From Hemicentrotus pulcherrimus (Eukaryota > Echinodermata > Echinoidea > Camarodonta > Strongylocentrotidae): a DNA stretch of 64,000 nucleotides. Positions 1 to 11,419 of the stretch are shown piece by piece. The stretch's first letter is position 1; every line of letters starts with the position of its first letter. The position numbers and the translations under genes were made by a program. The stretch spans positions 57,212-121,211 of the forward strand of contig BEXV01000630.1 of the NCBI GenBank assembly GCA_003118195.1, given 5' to 3'. Under the pieces are notes generated by a model. The model was not told where the DNA came from and searched no databases. It saw nothing but the letters and a program-made list of their open reading frames with translations.

Positions 1-803
1 CCCCCCGCGTACGTGCCTGCGGTATCTAGGTTAGGGGGCGATTGTCGAGTGGCCCATGCATTCATCATCAAATTTCCCCAACATAATTTCTGTTTCGGCC
101 AGCCCATCCCTGCTCAGCTCGTCTCAGGACGTCCCCGATCGAATATAATTATGCACAATAATGAGTATGCAAATTAAAGCGATGGTTGTTTATCAAAATG
201 TCGAATGCGACGAGAACGGATGCGACCGAAGTGGAAGCCAGGTCGTCGTTTGTTCATAAGTATACTACATTTTCTTGAAGTTATCAGTTAAGGTACCGGG
301 TATAAACGGCCAGTGTAAAGCATAGCTGATGTAGTGTAATACTGGTTGTAAAAGTAGAGGTGATCACATTTCAAGGACAAAACACGATACAAAAAGTACA
401 AAGTTTGATGGTGGACACAGCTCTCGATCAAAGTAGGCTAGCGTGACTGCGTGGGTGCACTGCCGCAGCGGTGGAGGCGGCAGTGGGGGTAGGTTCATGG
501 CTAACTCCGGGAAGCTCCAACACGGTACACCGGTGCCGGTGTTCGAGCTTCCCGGAGTTAGTTCATGGTAAGAGTTCCCTGGTTACATCCACATCATCTG
601 CACGTGTCTAGTACTAATAGTAGTAGGTGTAGTCGTGGTAGTTGTCTGATTGTACTTCATCTGTGTGTTTCATTGAGCGTCATATGTCTTCACTGCAACT
701 GGCGACTCATGGGCTTGGTTGAACATGCTCCTCCTTTCCTGTATAGATCTATTCTCAAGAATAAAGATATATTGAACAAGTTTCTGTATTTTGTTTCAAA
801 CAG
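1..803. other. Stretch without a recognised exon
   Basis: No EGF-like or signal-peptide exon is visible here. It holds the hairpin at 501-561 and a donor-like GTAAGA at 568. The phase-1 frame leading into that donor is open back to about 447 but lacks an ATG and resembles nothing I know. The real 5' exons must lie here unrecognised or before the window. Confidence 0.5.
494..568. repeat. Foldback element flanked by TTCATGG
   Basis: Bases 501-517 and 545-561 are a perfect 17-base inverted repeat (CTAACTCCGGGAAGCTC), and the 27-base centre is itself nearly palindromic. The element is bracketed by direct repeats TTCATGG at 494-500 and 562-568, as expected of a target-site duplication around a small miniature transposon. 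Confidence 0.7.
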
Positions 804-923
804 TTCAACAAGTTGATCCATGTGAGTCCAGTCCCTGTCAAAATGGAGCTACTTGCAGTCTGGATGGTGTACAATACCAATGTGTTTGTGCTCTAGGATT
901 TACAGGCACTAATTGTGAGCTCG
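804..923 (+). CDS. E1: one EGF-like domain
   Basis: First recognisable exon, 40 codons. The six cysteines read [18 protein letters not shown] and GFTGTNC. It carries an O-glucose consensus (C-x-S-x-P-C), an O-fucose consensus (C-x4-T-C) and the GFTG O-GlcNAc pattern. Acceptor is CAAACAG and donor is GTAAGT. No acidic residue precedes Cys1, so calcium binding is not predicted. Confidence 0.9.
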
Positions 924-1557
924 GTAAGTACAAGTTTTACATCATTATTATTAATAATAGATCTATTATCAGTCCATAACTTAGTTTAATATCCTGTGTT
1001 TAACATTTTTTCTGTAACTTTTCTTTCTATTGCGATATAAATGGGGCAGTAGTCAGTGCCTGTACCTTAAAGAGGGTGTAGCATGGCAATATGCTGCTTA
1101 GACTTAGAGGCAATATGCAATTTGTGGTATAGAAATTAGTTATCTTATTATCATTACTATTATTAAATACTGGTTAACGCCATCTACGACTTCTATTGGA
1201 CAAATATATGTAAACGAATGAATGTGATTAACGGTCAACGTGCACTAGCTTTCGCGAAACAGACCGAAGTTCTCCTCACGCCTCGGTTTCGCATCTGTTG
1301 CAAGCATGTGAATTCTGCTGTCGCGTCGTCTGTATTCGTACCCAATTGACCCGAGTCAGGCCATGTGAAAGACATGTGATCTTTTTAATATGTATGAGTC
1401 AGGTTTTGTTTTGTTAAAAGGATAATTTGTCTCCTCTTAACATAAGGGATTTTTGATGCATTCTTAAAGTTTCGAATATTAATCGTATGCTTAATTATTA
1501 AGGGGAAAAAACAATCCTTTCGGACATTGAAATCTCACTTTCTACATCTATCAACAG
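924..1557. other. Intron E1-E2
   Basis: Mostly A+T-rich. A richer block at about 1170-1380 contains several CG dinucleotides and looks unlike the surrounding intron. It may be an old repeat, but I cannot name it. Confidence 0.4.
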
Positions 1558-1668
1558 ATATAACTGATTGCTCAGGAGATCCGTGCCAGAATGCTGCTAT
1601 ATGTCTTGATCTACCAAATGGCTTTGTTTGTATGTGTGAATCTCAGTTTGCTGGACAATTCTGCCAAG
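1558..1668 (+). CDS. E2: one short EGF-like domain
   Basis: 37 codons, one of the shortest modules in the window. Cysteine pattern CSGDPC, QNAAIC, GFVCMC, FAGQFC. It has neither the O-glucose nor the O-fucose consensus, so it is divergent from its neighbours. Donor GTATGT. Confidence 0.85.
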
Positions 1669-2027
1669 GTATGTTGTTACAATCACAAATTGCACAACAT
1701 ATTTTTTTCATTTTTGAAATAATTGTATTTTCTCATTGATATTCTTAATTTCCTTGCACCATGATAACTTAAAATTCACTCAAATTAATGATACGGTATA
1801 TGAATTTGCTGAAGTTTGAGTATACTACCACTTTTATTTTGTCATTTGTTTCTTTTGTAAAAATCAATCTCTCATGATCATTATATGATATACATATACA
1901 TTATGTCTATTATGTATATTATTTTACGTTATATATATTTGATTTTAATTGGTATATACTGATATCAGATTAACATTCTATTTCAACTCAAGTGCACGTT
2001 CTTTATTTTATGTCTACTTATTGTCAG

Positions 2028-2147
2028 TTCTAACACCGTGCAATGCAGACCCATGCCTAAATGGAGCCACATGCTTTCAACAAGATAATTCAGGAAATTA
2101 TCTATGTGTCTGCCCAATTGGAGTAACTGGGACAAACTGTGAATCAA
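2028..2147 (+). CDS. E3: one EGF-like domain
   Basis: 40 codons: [25 protein letters not shown]. It has the O-fucose and O-GlcNAc patterns but no O-glucose site. The exon ends in A before GTAAGT, so the split codon at the next junction begins with A rather than the usual G. Confidence 0.88.
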
Positions 2148-2506
2148 GTAAGTAAATTTTCCTTATAGATGAAAGGAATTCAATCAAACCAGTTAACAGT
2201 ATTAGGAATTTTGGATGGACTGTTATACTAAAATAGAACTAATTTTAGTTTTGACACAAAAGGAAAGTGGTAATAGTGGTGGTTATTTTACCTGACAGCT
2301 AAGAAAGCAATAAATGCATCATTGTCGTCTGCACGTAGTCAAAAATCCATCTAGTCGTCTCTTTAATGGTTGTTATCCCATGATTACAAAAAAAATATCA
2401 ATGTACATTTTGGTCAAATATATGTAGAGAGGCATGGGTTGAATCTTTGCTATACATGACTAATGTTCATCAACTCATCTTTCATCTTGTACACTTTGTC
2501 TTTCAG

Positions 2507-2740
2507 GTATACCAGCAGCTTGTACGAGTAACCCTTGCCATAATGAAGGTGTCTGCTTTGAGTCCCAGAGCAGTGGGTACTTCTGTTCCTGCTCCATGGG
2601 CTGGGAAGGGACCAAATGTGAGGTGCCCTCTGACCTTTGTGACTCGGCCCCCTGTCAGAATGGCGCAGTCTGTATCAACATGCAGACATCTTACATGTGC
2701 CAATGTGCTGCTGGATTCGGAGGGGACAACTGTGAAACTG
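2507..2740 (+). CDS. E4: two EGF-like domains
   Basis: 78 codons, the first two-domain exon. Domain 1 reads CTSNPC, HNEGVC, GYFCSC, GWEGTKC. Domain 2 reads [25 protein letters not shown]. The second domain is of the shorter 38-residue kind with INMQTSY between Cys3 and Cys4. The same two-domain design recurs in E6, E7, E8, E9, E11 and E12. Confidence 0.92.
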
Positions 2741-3745
2741 GTAAGAGACAACAATTTCCTTTTCGTAGGCACAGTTGTAAATTTAGATAGCATCGGTAGT
2801 AGCATAATAATAATAATAATAATAACATTAAGTTCTTGAATAGCCCATATCACATTATACAATTTAAAACGTCTCTATGTTCTTCCGAAGAGCTTTTGAA
2901 ATTATTATCCTTGCTTTAGTATGTCAGCCATTATGGCGCTCTAGCATTTCAACGAATTTATTCTTCCCATTTACCCCACCTGGGTCGAATGTGGCAAATT
3001 TAATATTTACTGTAAACCTAAATTTGCCACTTCTTTGATAAAATATAGTACAATATGTATGGGTTTAGTTAGAACAAGGTGTGTTTCCATTTAATGATTC
3101 ATATTAAAATCATCATTTGTTTGGAGGAAGGAGCATATACACACAATGAAAATGAATAATAAACGTCCAAATTTTGATCTACTCACAGGAGAGGTTAAGA
3201 GGTATTTTGACCAAGAGAGGTTCATCTTTATAAAAGTGTGATAAATTTGATATGAAATGTGGATTGTATTTGGATTATTTATGCAATAGCCTTCACCTGT
3301 GCTTCTTTATATTTTGTATATTTACTTGAATATTTGTTCTGTGTAAAACTGATGTATTGATATTGCAAATTGATATGAAACGAATAAAAGTTCTATTTTT
3401 TTACCTCTAGAAAAAGAAGAAGAAAAAAAAAATGAAGAAAAAATTAATAATATGAGTTGACATCCTTCTTGTTCCATACAGATGGCATGTAAATTTGTTT
3501 GGTGTTGAGAAATCAATTTCATAAAAGCATTCATATTGAAAAATCATTTGAATTTGTAATTTTCTCCATGCATGTTTACAGTGTGCAATACAATTTTAAG
3601 AAAAGCTTTTGTGGATTAAACTTGGCTACTATTTAGTCAGTAGTTACATGCATACAAGCTTTTATTATTTGAAATTAAATTATATAGATTCATCTTTAAC
3701 CAAATGCACTTTTATCATTTTATACTTATTTTTTTCTTATTACAG
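2741..3745. other. Intron E4-E5, about 1 kb
   Basis: It contains the dispersed repeat at about 2805-3010 (own entry). The remainder is A+T-rich, with a purine-rich AAGAAGAAG stretch near 3410-3450, and no exon is visible. Confidence 0.5.
2805..3010. repeat. Dispersed repeat, (AAT)n-headed family
   Basis: An (AAT)n run at about 2806-2825 is followed by ATTAAGTTCTTGAATAGC, then CCGAAGAGCTTTTGAAATTATTA and CCCACCTGGGTCGA. The same order of motifs recurs at about 60880-61015, so this is a multi-copy element, probably a SINE or SINE-like tail. Confidence 0.6.
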
Positions 3746-3862
3746 TTCTTCAAGCCTGTGCTAGCAGCCCATGCCAGAATGATGCTATTTGCTTTGATGG
3801 TTTGAACGGTGGATATGTATGTCGGTGTCTCGTTGGATATGAAGGAGCTAACTGTGAGACAG
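3746..3862 (+). CDS. E5: one EGF-like domain
   Basis: 39 codons: [25 protein letters not shown]. The O-glucose site is present, the O-fucose site is lost (Ile before Cys3). Strong splice sites TTACAG and GTAAGA. Confidence 0.9.
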
Positions 3863-4209
3863 GTAAGACCGTTGCCATATTGGTAGGGCAACAACAGATC
3901 AGTATTGCCATTTGTGTCAGTTGGAGAGAAGCTCTATCAATTTTGAAGGGTTTTGATTAGTTAAAGGCCATCATCGCAGACCTTAGTAAAGAATTGAGTG
4001 CATGTCAAACCATTAACAAATCAACAACATTGGCCATTTAAAATTTCCTATATAATGTGATAATTCATGTGGTTCTAAAGAGTTGAAATCAGGAATCATG
4101 CTCTCTAGTGTTGTTGATATTTTGATATACTCACTTTTTTTTTACTCATTGTTATCTTAACCTGCTCCATTTTACTCTATAAATCATTACAATGTCTTCC
4201 TTTTTACAG

Positions 4210-4443
4210 AAATCGATGCCTGTAACAAAAGTCCCTGTCAGAATGGAGCTATCTGCTTTGAAGGTGCCTATGTGAATGAGTTTGTCTGTATATGTCATGT
4301 TGGATGGGAAGGGACCGTCTGTGATACACCTGTGGACCTCTGTGACCCCTCACCATGCCAGAATGGAGCTATCTGTACCAACATGCAGACGTCATATACC
4401 TGTGAATGCCCTGCAGGATTTACAGGACAGAATTGTGAAGATG
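4210..4443 (+). CDS. E6: two EGF-like domains
   Basis: 78 codons. Domain 1 reads CNKSPC, QNGAIC, EFVCIC, GWEGTVC; domain 2 reads CDPSPC, QNGAIC, SYTCEC, GFTGQNC. Domain 2 shares the NMQTSY motif with the second domain of E4, and both link the domains through a PVDLCD or PSDLCD segment, so E4 and E6 look like duplicates. Confidence 0.93.
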
Positions 4444-4780
4444 GTAGGTTGAAGTGCTGTTTACTCCAAATTGCCATGAAATCATGATCTTAATTAATTG
4501 CCATTTCTGACAAGATACAAATATGAACATCACATTTTGCTCGCACAAAAATGTAGCAACCTTGAAAGGGTTGACTTTATGCATGTAGTACACATTTCAT
4601 ATATTAATTATGTGTAAGCCTACAATTTTAAGTACATGTTAAAGTATCCATGCAGTATGTACATTAATATACTTCTTTATATCTCCATGAAGTTGAGAAT
4701 AAATTATTTCATGCAAATTTAATTTTTTGACCATTTTGATAACATAATGATAATTCTGCTGTATCTCTATTTAACTGTAG

Positions 4781-5014
4781 TGGAATCGCCATGCACTGCT
4801 GAGCCGTGTCAAAATGGTGCTGCTTGTTTTGTCAGCGCTGAATCTACATCATACCTGTGTCTCTGTATGCCTGGCTGGGAAGGTGATGACTGCGAAATGG
4901 CTATAGATGCTTGTGATCCAAACCCATGTTTCAATGGTGCTACCTGTAACGACCTTCAGTCATCCTTTACATGTACATGCCCTGATGGATTTGGAGGGGC
5001 AAGTTGTCAAACAG
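4781..5014 (+). CDS. E7: two EGF-like domains
   Basis: 78 codons. Domain 1: [25 protein letters not shown]. Domain 2: CDPNPC, FNGATC, SFTCTC, GFGGASC. The linker AIDAC is shared with E8. Only domain 2 keeps the O-fucose consensus. Confidence 0.92.
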
Positions 5015-5096
5015 GTATGAGTTCTTATGAGTAATAGGTCACAACTTGATGTTTTTATCTGCTAAAAAGATCATTGTGTGTCATTATATTTTGTAA

Positions 5097-5201
5097 AATT
5101 CGTCCTTGTTTTCACGAAGTGACGGTAGTGAGGAAAATCGTAATGCAAAGTGAATGCAATTTTTTTTCACTACCGTCACTTCGTGAAAACAGCGACGAAT
5201 T
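5097..5201. repeat. Foldback hairpin element
   Basis: Arms 5097-5131 and 5167-5201 are inverted copies: a perfect 24-base core (GTTTTCACGAAGTGACGGTA continuing to TGA) extended outwards by AATTCGTC with two mismatches. The 35-base spacer is A+T-rich. It sits inside the E7-E8 intron and resembles a miniature inverted-repeat transposon; no clear target duplication is visible. Confidence 0.75.
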
Positions 5202-5562
5202 GTTCTATACAAGGAAAGTTTCTTATTTTTTATCTTCAAATGTTTATTTCATTGGTTTCTTTTGCTATTTGTTAGATGGGGACGGGGGATAGTCCTTTCT
5301 ATATCAATGTTTTGTATTGAATTTATCCAAATATGGGTAACTGAAGAGTGAAAACAATGTTAATTGATATCATGTATTTATATTATTACTAAGATGAACA
5401 ATACATTGAACCTAAATATGTTATAAAAATCTCATTTTAAACAAAAAGTAAGAAAACAAGGATAACAATTTTGCACTGCAATGGTATGTATGCTATAATG
5501 AAAGGCAGTAGCGTTTTCAAAATTAATGATTTATTACACTTTGTCTCTCTTTTCCTGCATAG

Positions 5563-5799
5563 TCCTGATAGCATGTGCAGCCAACCCATGTGAGAATGGT
5601 GCAACCTGCTTTGAGAATGGCCAGTCTAATGGAGGTTTCTTCTGTCTATGTGAAGCCGGATGGGAAGGATCTATGTGTGAAGTAGCCATAGATGCATGTG
5701 CATCCTCCCCATGTATGAATGGAGCTCCATGTAATAACCTTCAGACATCATACGACTGCTTGTGTGCTGATGGATTTGAAGGAATGATGTGTGAAACAG
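5563..5799 (+). CDS. E8: two EGF-like domains
   Basis: 79 codons. Domain 1: CAANPC, ENGATC, GFFCLC, GWEGSMC. Domain 2: CASSPC, MNGAPC, SYDCLC, GFEGMMC. Domain 2 keeps the LQTSY motif and the O-glucose site. Donor GTGAGA. Confidence 0.92.
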
Positions 5800-6178
5800 G
5801 TGAGAGGTCTTTTCGTTAGTTTTCATTTGTGGTATCATGCTTTTGCAATATTTATCTTAAATCTGGTTCAACCCTCGTGGAGAGTGGAGTGTGACATGAC
5901 AGTTATGATGATATTCATTTTGCTTTAATAATCTCAATGATGTAACAATAGATTTTCCTGGACCATGTCTGGTAAATATGACTTATGCATGACTGTCACC
6001 TTGAAAAATGAAAAAATATTGATTTCAACACTGTTAGGGTCAATACGAACTTGTTATCCAGATAGTTATATCCACAGCACACACAATGATAAATATAACA
6101 ATGTTATATCAATAATACTACCGTATTTAACCAGTAATTTTAATCTAAGTACTTGATTAATCTTGGCTATCCCTGTAG

Positions 6179-6418
6179 AAATAAGTGGATGCACGAACAA
6201 CCCATGCCAGAATGAAGCCACTTGCTTTGTGTCAGGCAGTGGTAGTCAAGCTTACATATGCCTCTGCGAAACGGGATGGGAAGGAGTGGATTGTAGTCAG
6301 GCTTCTAACCCATGTCAACCTACAAACCCATGTATAAACGGAGCTACCTGTGTCAACCAACAGTCTTCATTCTCCTGTCAGTGTCAAGAGGGCTTTACTG
6401 GATCAATGTGTGAAACAG
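6179..6418 (+). CDS. E9: two EGF-like domains
   Basis: 80 codons, the longest two-domain exon. Domain 1: CTNNPC, QNEATC, AYICLC, GWEGVDC. Domain 2 begins SNPCQPTNPC, with one extra residue between Cys1 and Cys2, then INGATC, SFSCQC, GFTGSMC. Confidence 0.9.
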
Positions 6419-6666
6419 GTGAGACAAATTAAATTATCCACGGAGTGTAATTTGGTCACCATGCAGTATTTGAATATTGACATTTAGGTCAGAATTCCAT
6501 TAAACTGGGCATTAAGTAGTACTTGAAATTACATATTGATTTTTTTTTTCTTCTCCAGAATGTACTGTTTATCTTGAAAAGATTGCAGAAGTGTATGTTG
6601 AGTGTGGAAACATTTATGAATATTCAATCAATATGTTCTCTTTCTTCTGTTTTCTCCCATTTACAG

Positions 6667-6786
6667 TACTGGAGTCCTGTTCCAGCATGCCATGTGAGAA
6701 TGGAGCAGTCTGTTTTGAGGCATCTAACAACAATGGCTATTTCTGTCAGTGTCCAACTGGATTTACTGGAACTAACTGTGAAAATG
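6667..6786 (+). CDS. E10: one EGF-like domain
   Basis: 40 codons: [26 protein letters not shown]-glucose and O-GlcNAc patterns are present and the O-fucose site is absent. Acceptor TTTACAG, donor GTAAGA. Confidence 0.92.
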
Positions 6787-7053
6787 GTAAGATGTGATTA
6801 CTGCTGGGCATGTTGTTGTTGTGGTCTATATTCCTTACTCCAATCCACCAACTAATTAATTTTTAAACAATAGAATTTTGCCTAATGTTGAGCACAAAGG
6901 CAAATTGAAGAAACTTGTTGTAATTCTTTACCTCTAAGTGCTAGCAAGTCCATCATTTTATGCTGGCAGTGATCATTTACAAGAAAGAAAGAAAACAAAA
7001 ATTAATGAATTCTACTTTGATTTCATTCCATTTCTCTTCACTTGCTCTTCCAG

Positions 7054-7290
7054 TCCAAATGGCCTGTGACCTCCAACCCTGTCAGAATGGAGCCGATTGT
7101 TTCCAGCAGGAGGCAAATGAGTCTGGGTATTACTGCCTCTGTGCTGATGGATTCCAAGGAGATAACTGTGAGGTTGCTCTAACACCATGCAATCCTGATC
7201 CCTGTCGTAATGGTGCTGCCTGTGTGGAAGATGGGACACAGTTCATGTGTCTCTGCCGCTTAGGCTTCTCTGGAGATCTGTGTGAAAACG
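7054..7290 (+). CDS. E11: two EGF-like domains
   Basis: 79 codons. Domain 1: CDLQPC, QNGADC, GYYCLC, GFQGDNC. Domain 2: CNPDPC, RNGAAC, QFMCLC, GFSGDLC. Neither domain has the O-glucose or O-fucose consensus, making this the least Notch-like exon of the first block. Confidence 0.92.
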
Positions 7291-7652
7291 GTAATAATAC
7301 TTTCATGTATAATAATGCTTTGATCGAAATATATATGGGCAATTCCAAGCAAGTTTGTCCCAAATATTACCAACCTTGTGTAAGATTATATTGTGTCCGA
7401 TCATTGTATTACGTTTATAGCCCTACTAGAGCTTTGGAAGTCAGGTCATGTTCATAACTCCACAATTCTTGGTATTGTAAGGAAGAAAAAATTTACCAAG
7501 TACCTTAGACTTGCCCATACTTCAAAATTGAATTGCGTATCTCAAGGAAGTGAATATACTTCACACATATTCTATTTTAAAAATAAAAAAAAACATATTA
7601 AGGTAACTTTTCTCCAGAATCTAAAGATTTGTGAATGTTCTCTTGATTGTAG

Positions 7653-7889
7653 TTATTGGAGCCTGCATGAGCGAGCCCTGTCTGAATGGAGCTGTTTGCT
7701 TTGAGGATGTCAACGGTGAAAACTTCTTCTGTAGCTGTACAGCTGATTGGCAAGGGCTTACCTGTGCTGAACCTCTGCAGAATAATTGTGATCCTAACCC
7801 CTGCATGAATGGAGGATTTTGTACCAGCCATCTGAATACATTCCAGTGTGATTGTCCAGAGGGATTTGCTGGTGCTCTATGTCAGCTAG
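7653..7889 (+). CDS. E12: two EGF-like domains
   Basis: 79 codons. Domain 1: CMSEPC, LNGAVC, NFFCSC, DWQGLTC, with the usual Gly after Cys5 replaced by Asp. Domain 2: CDPNPC, MNGGFC, TFQCDC, GFAGALC. Last of the run of two-domain exons. Confidence 0.92.
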
Positions 7890-8250
7890 GTAAATATATG
7901 CTTTTATTCTTTGTATTGCTCGCATTATAAGGTAAGAGTTGCACTCAGACCTTAGAAATCGAAGTACCAAAGGTAATGAATGCTATTTTAAAGAAATTAA
8001 GTTGGGTAGTTTGGATAGCAAGTCAAGAATTCTTAAGCTTTTCTTAATGAAATTGATCATGTTCATATCGTGAAATTAATGTGTATTGATTGCTCGAGTG
8101 ATCACAAAGAAAGATATTTGATTCTTCTAGTGTCTTTTTCTTAACAAAGTAGAATAAGTACACAGTTTGAAAGCTTTTCATCAAGCCATATTTCACCCCT
8201 AATTATCTACCCCTACTTAACATGCACTGATGACTGCTTTTATCTACTAG

Positions 8251-8376
8251 TTACCACCACTGGATGTACTGTTGACCCATGCTTGAATGGAGGTATATGC
8301 TTTGCAGGCGAAGATGACTTTACAAGCTATTTCTGTCAATGTCAAATAGGTTTCACAGGAGATCGTTGCCAAACAG
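8251..8376 (+). CDS. E13: one EGF-like domain
   Basis: 42 codons, long because of an extended Cys3-Cys4 loop (FAGEDDFTSYF). CTVDPC, LNGGIC, YFCQC, GFTGDRC. It marks the change from two-domain to single-domain exons. Confidence 0.88.
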
Positions 8377-9000
8377 GTATTTGACTTCATATTGTGCCTG
8401 AAATCTTTCATTGCTTACCATCTTGTACACATTTGATTAACACAGATTTTCTATGTCAAGCTTTAGTAGAAAAGCCTTTAAATTACTATTTATGTAGTAT
8501 ATAAATCATACAATGTATATAATATTAGTAAAAAACCTTTATGTGGCAAGATAAAATATTGCCCCTCCTACTACATTAACATTTGAAGTTTCAAAAAAGT
8601 AATATTCTTGGCTTTGTGAATGTAGTGAAAGTTTTGACATGAATTTTTGTTTTGTTTTTTATCATTCCAAGCAAACTCTTTTTTATTTATATTGTCATTA
8701 TGTGTTTTTTGTTGAAGTGTCATGCATTTTGCTGTGAAGGCTCAATGAATTGATGTGATTTTATTAAGGTTTGCTGTGGTTGTGCTTTAGCAGTTATCCG
8801 TTTCACAAAGGTTTAACAAAAAAAAACGAATTAAAAAATTTCAGCATTTCTGTTCACATCCAGCCGTCCATCCTTTATTTGTGTAGGATAGATCAACTTC
8901 CAATTTTCGGGGGAAGATTCTTTGTCCTTTAAAGTGCCAGAATTTATAATTTGCTTCACCACACTATTCAACTCGCTTCATATATTTTTTCAATCATTAG
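8377..9000. other. Intron E13-E14
   Basis: A+T-rich with homopolymer runs; no exon, repeat or RNA signal recognised. Confidence 0.4.
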
Positions 9001-9120
9001 AACTTTTCCCATGTTATAGTGGCCCATGCCAGAATGGAGGTACATGTTTTGAACAACTGAGCCGCGACAATTATGTGTGTCTATGTGCATCAGGTTATGA
9101 TGGCACAAATTGTGAAAATG
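9001..9120 (+). CDS. E14: one EGF-like domain
   Basis: 40 codons: [25 protein letters not shown]. First of the long run of single 40-residue modules; it has both O-glucose and O-fucose consensus sites. Donor GTACAT, a GTAC-type donor common in this block. Confidence 0.92.
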
Positions 9121-9662
9121 GTACATTCTATATTATCTTATCATGATTGCCTTGACTTTGGTGATGAGATATCATTTAGTTTTAAGAATTAATTTTTCTC
9201 TCTTATCTTTAATAGCATCATGACCATCTGGTAATGGGAAATCGTATACCTGTTTTAATTTATTATTTCTATTGGTGTTCAGATTTATGCTTTAATTCTC
9301 CTACATGTACGTCTTGTATTGTATGTGGAATAGAAATCTATACTTTAGATGGTGAAATGATTTTAGATCATACGTCTGGTGATAGATGCCCTATTACTTG
9401 CAGCCTAGTTCATTTTTATTTATTTTTTAATTCTTGGAAATCATCACGAAACAATGTGAGAATACTTGCCTAACAAATTTTCAGATCCAATTTTAATGAC
9501 CTAACAATATTCTTTTCCTCACCTCATTTAAAAAACCTGCAATTGTAAGGCTCAGAAATTGGTGCCATTCCTTTAATGTTTTAGTAAATTCTCTCCATTA
9601 TCATTTGGACAATATTCATGTATGCCCTTGTGTATCATTCATACTCTATTCCTCATATGTAG
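9121..9662. other. Intron E14-E15
   Basis: A+T-rich; nothing recognised. Confidence 0.4.
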
Positions 9663-9782
9663 AAGTCTTTCCCTGTGCTAGCAACCCTTGTATGAATGGA
9701 GCAAGCTGTTATGAGCATTCAACTGGAAGCAGTTTTGTTTGCCAGTGCCTACCTGGTTTTGAGGGCTTACGCTGTGAAAATG
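9663..9782 (+). CDS. E15: one EGF-like domain
   Basis: 40 codons: CASNPC, MNGASC, SFVCQC, GFEGLRC. The C-terminal loop now has GFEG, which removes the O-GlcNAc consensus and is typical of the 9-27 kb block. Confidence 0.92.
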
Positions 9783-10359
9783 GTACTTTCAATTCCTCAT
9801 TGGTGATCAATCACACATGTATTCAATCGGTTATCTAATCTAATCTATGATAAAGTAATTAGATAATGTGCATATATATTCATATCATTAAAAAAATCAT
9901 ATATTACATTGAGATCTATAGAATATTTTAATTTGAATTCATCATTGTGCAATTCAAATTAACAGATGCAAGCGAGTTAACAAGTTCAAACAAATCAGTG
10001 ATTGATAAAATGCCTCTGTGATATTCATGTGGTTTACAACATATATATTAAACTGCAAACTAAATGTAAACGGAAGCTATTTCTTTGTTAATGTGTAAGA
10101 TAAAAAATTGAAAGTAATGTTAATCTATTTTCATAAATCCCAACTTCATGATATCTTATGGATCCAATTAGATTACCTTTTAGTTAACCCCATTATTGGT
10201 TTCATTGCACATACATGTAGTGTTCAATTTACATTGGTATTTATGAGAGGGACATATTATGAGAAAAGATGTTTGCAGAATGGTATTGATGACAACGTTG
10301 GTCATATATTGCTGTTTTAGGAAAAATATGAAATATAATTCCGCTGTTTATTTAAATAG

Positions 10360-10479
10360 AAATCCTACCTTGTGCCAGCAATCCTTGTCAGAATGGAGCT
10401 ACATGCTTCGAGCATGCCAATGGTGGTACCTATGTTTGTCTGTGTGTAGCAGGATTTGAAGGAACCAATTGTGAAAGTG
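10360..10479 (+). CDS. E16: one EGF-like domain
   Basis: 40 codons beginning [10 protein letters not shown], then QNGATC, TYVCLC, GFEGTNC. O-glucose and O-fucose sites present. Acceptor AAATAG has a weak pyrimidine tract. Confidence 0.9.
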
Positions 10480-11299
10480 GTAAGTATTGTTAATCAAATT
10501 TTATATTCAATTCACATTAACATGGCAAAAGATAAAAATCAAAATGAAATCATACAAATACGGAGATTGCTAAAAATAAGTTAAAAACAAGCAACCCCAA
10601 ACATAGAAATATACGGATACAATAGAATACGATAAAATGCGATACGATGCAATACTGATAATGTTGCGTACTAACAATACATATGAATCAATTGTGTATT
10701 TCAATAAATGAATAAGTGGCAAATATTGTTATTGTTAGTTTAAGTTAAAATGCATTGTGGTTCTTAACACCCTTTAAATGACTTAACACAGAGTTCTATT
10801 TATGAGGACCTTGATATCTAATTGATTTATTTTGCAAAAATCAGTTAGTGAATTTTGGTAGATAGAAGTCATTCTTTTTTCTTGTTTTAAATGAGTGGAC
10901 ATTCGAGTTCAAACGAAAAATGTCATAAAATGTTACTGAAAACATAATCATTAGATTTTCATTTATTTTTATAATACATGCATACTATTTCAAAGTAGAT
11001 TAACATTAACCTCACACTCAAAACGAATTGTGAGTATAAGAAATATTGAATCTATTTAAAGTCTCAAAGCTATATATAATTTTTGTGAAATTATGCAAAA
11101 ATTTGTGCTACCACTACCAGTTGCAGATAGATATCTTTGTGAACAAACGATTTGTTTAATAACAATATAACTCTATAAGATAATGGATTATATTTATGAC
11201 TTTAACTGCTCACACAATGATGAGATTACTTTTATTTCTCACCTACATTCTTAATTTTTAAGTGAAACATATATTATTAATATTTTTACATGACTGCAG
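10480..11299. other. Intron E16-E17
   Basis: About 820 bases, very A+T-rich. Around 10605-10660 a degenerate ATACGATA-like motif repeats several times. Nothing else recognised. Confidence 0.4.
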
Positions 11300-11419
11300 A
11301 AATCATCTCGTGTGCAAGTGATCCATGCCACAATGGAGCAACATGTTTAGAACTAAGCAATGGTGAAGGTCATATCTGTATTTGTGTACCTGGCTTTGAG
11401 GGTGTGACTTGTGCATCAG
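11300..11419 (+). CDS. E17: one EGF-like domain
   Basis: 40 codons: EIISCASDPC, HNGATC, HICIC, GFEGVTC. Both Notch-type O-glycan consensus sites are kept. Acceptor CTGCAG. Confidence 0.92.

Noticed and set aside
76..100. ATAATTTCTGTTTCGG matching the SINE body at about 56100
   Set aside because: Only 15 of 16 bases match, without similarity on either side.
565..816. Open frame from ATG with a hydrophobic run, as a possible signal-peptide exon
   Set aside because: It overlaps E1 in a different frame, has no donor in the right phase, and the hydrophobic run is far from the ATG.
10605..10660. Degenerate ATACGATA repeats as a regulatory cluster
   Set aside because: Low-complexity A+T sequence without conserved spacing.
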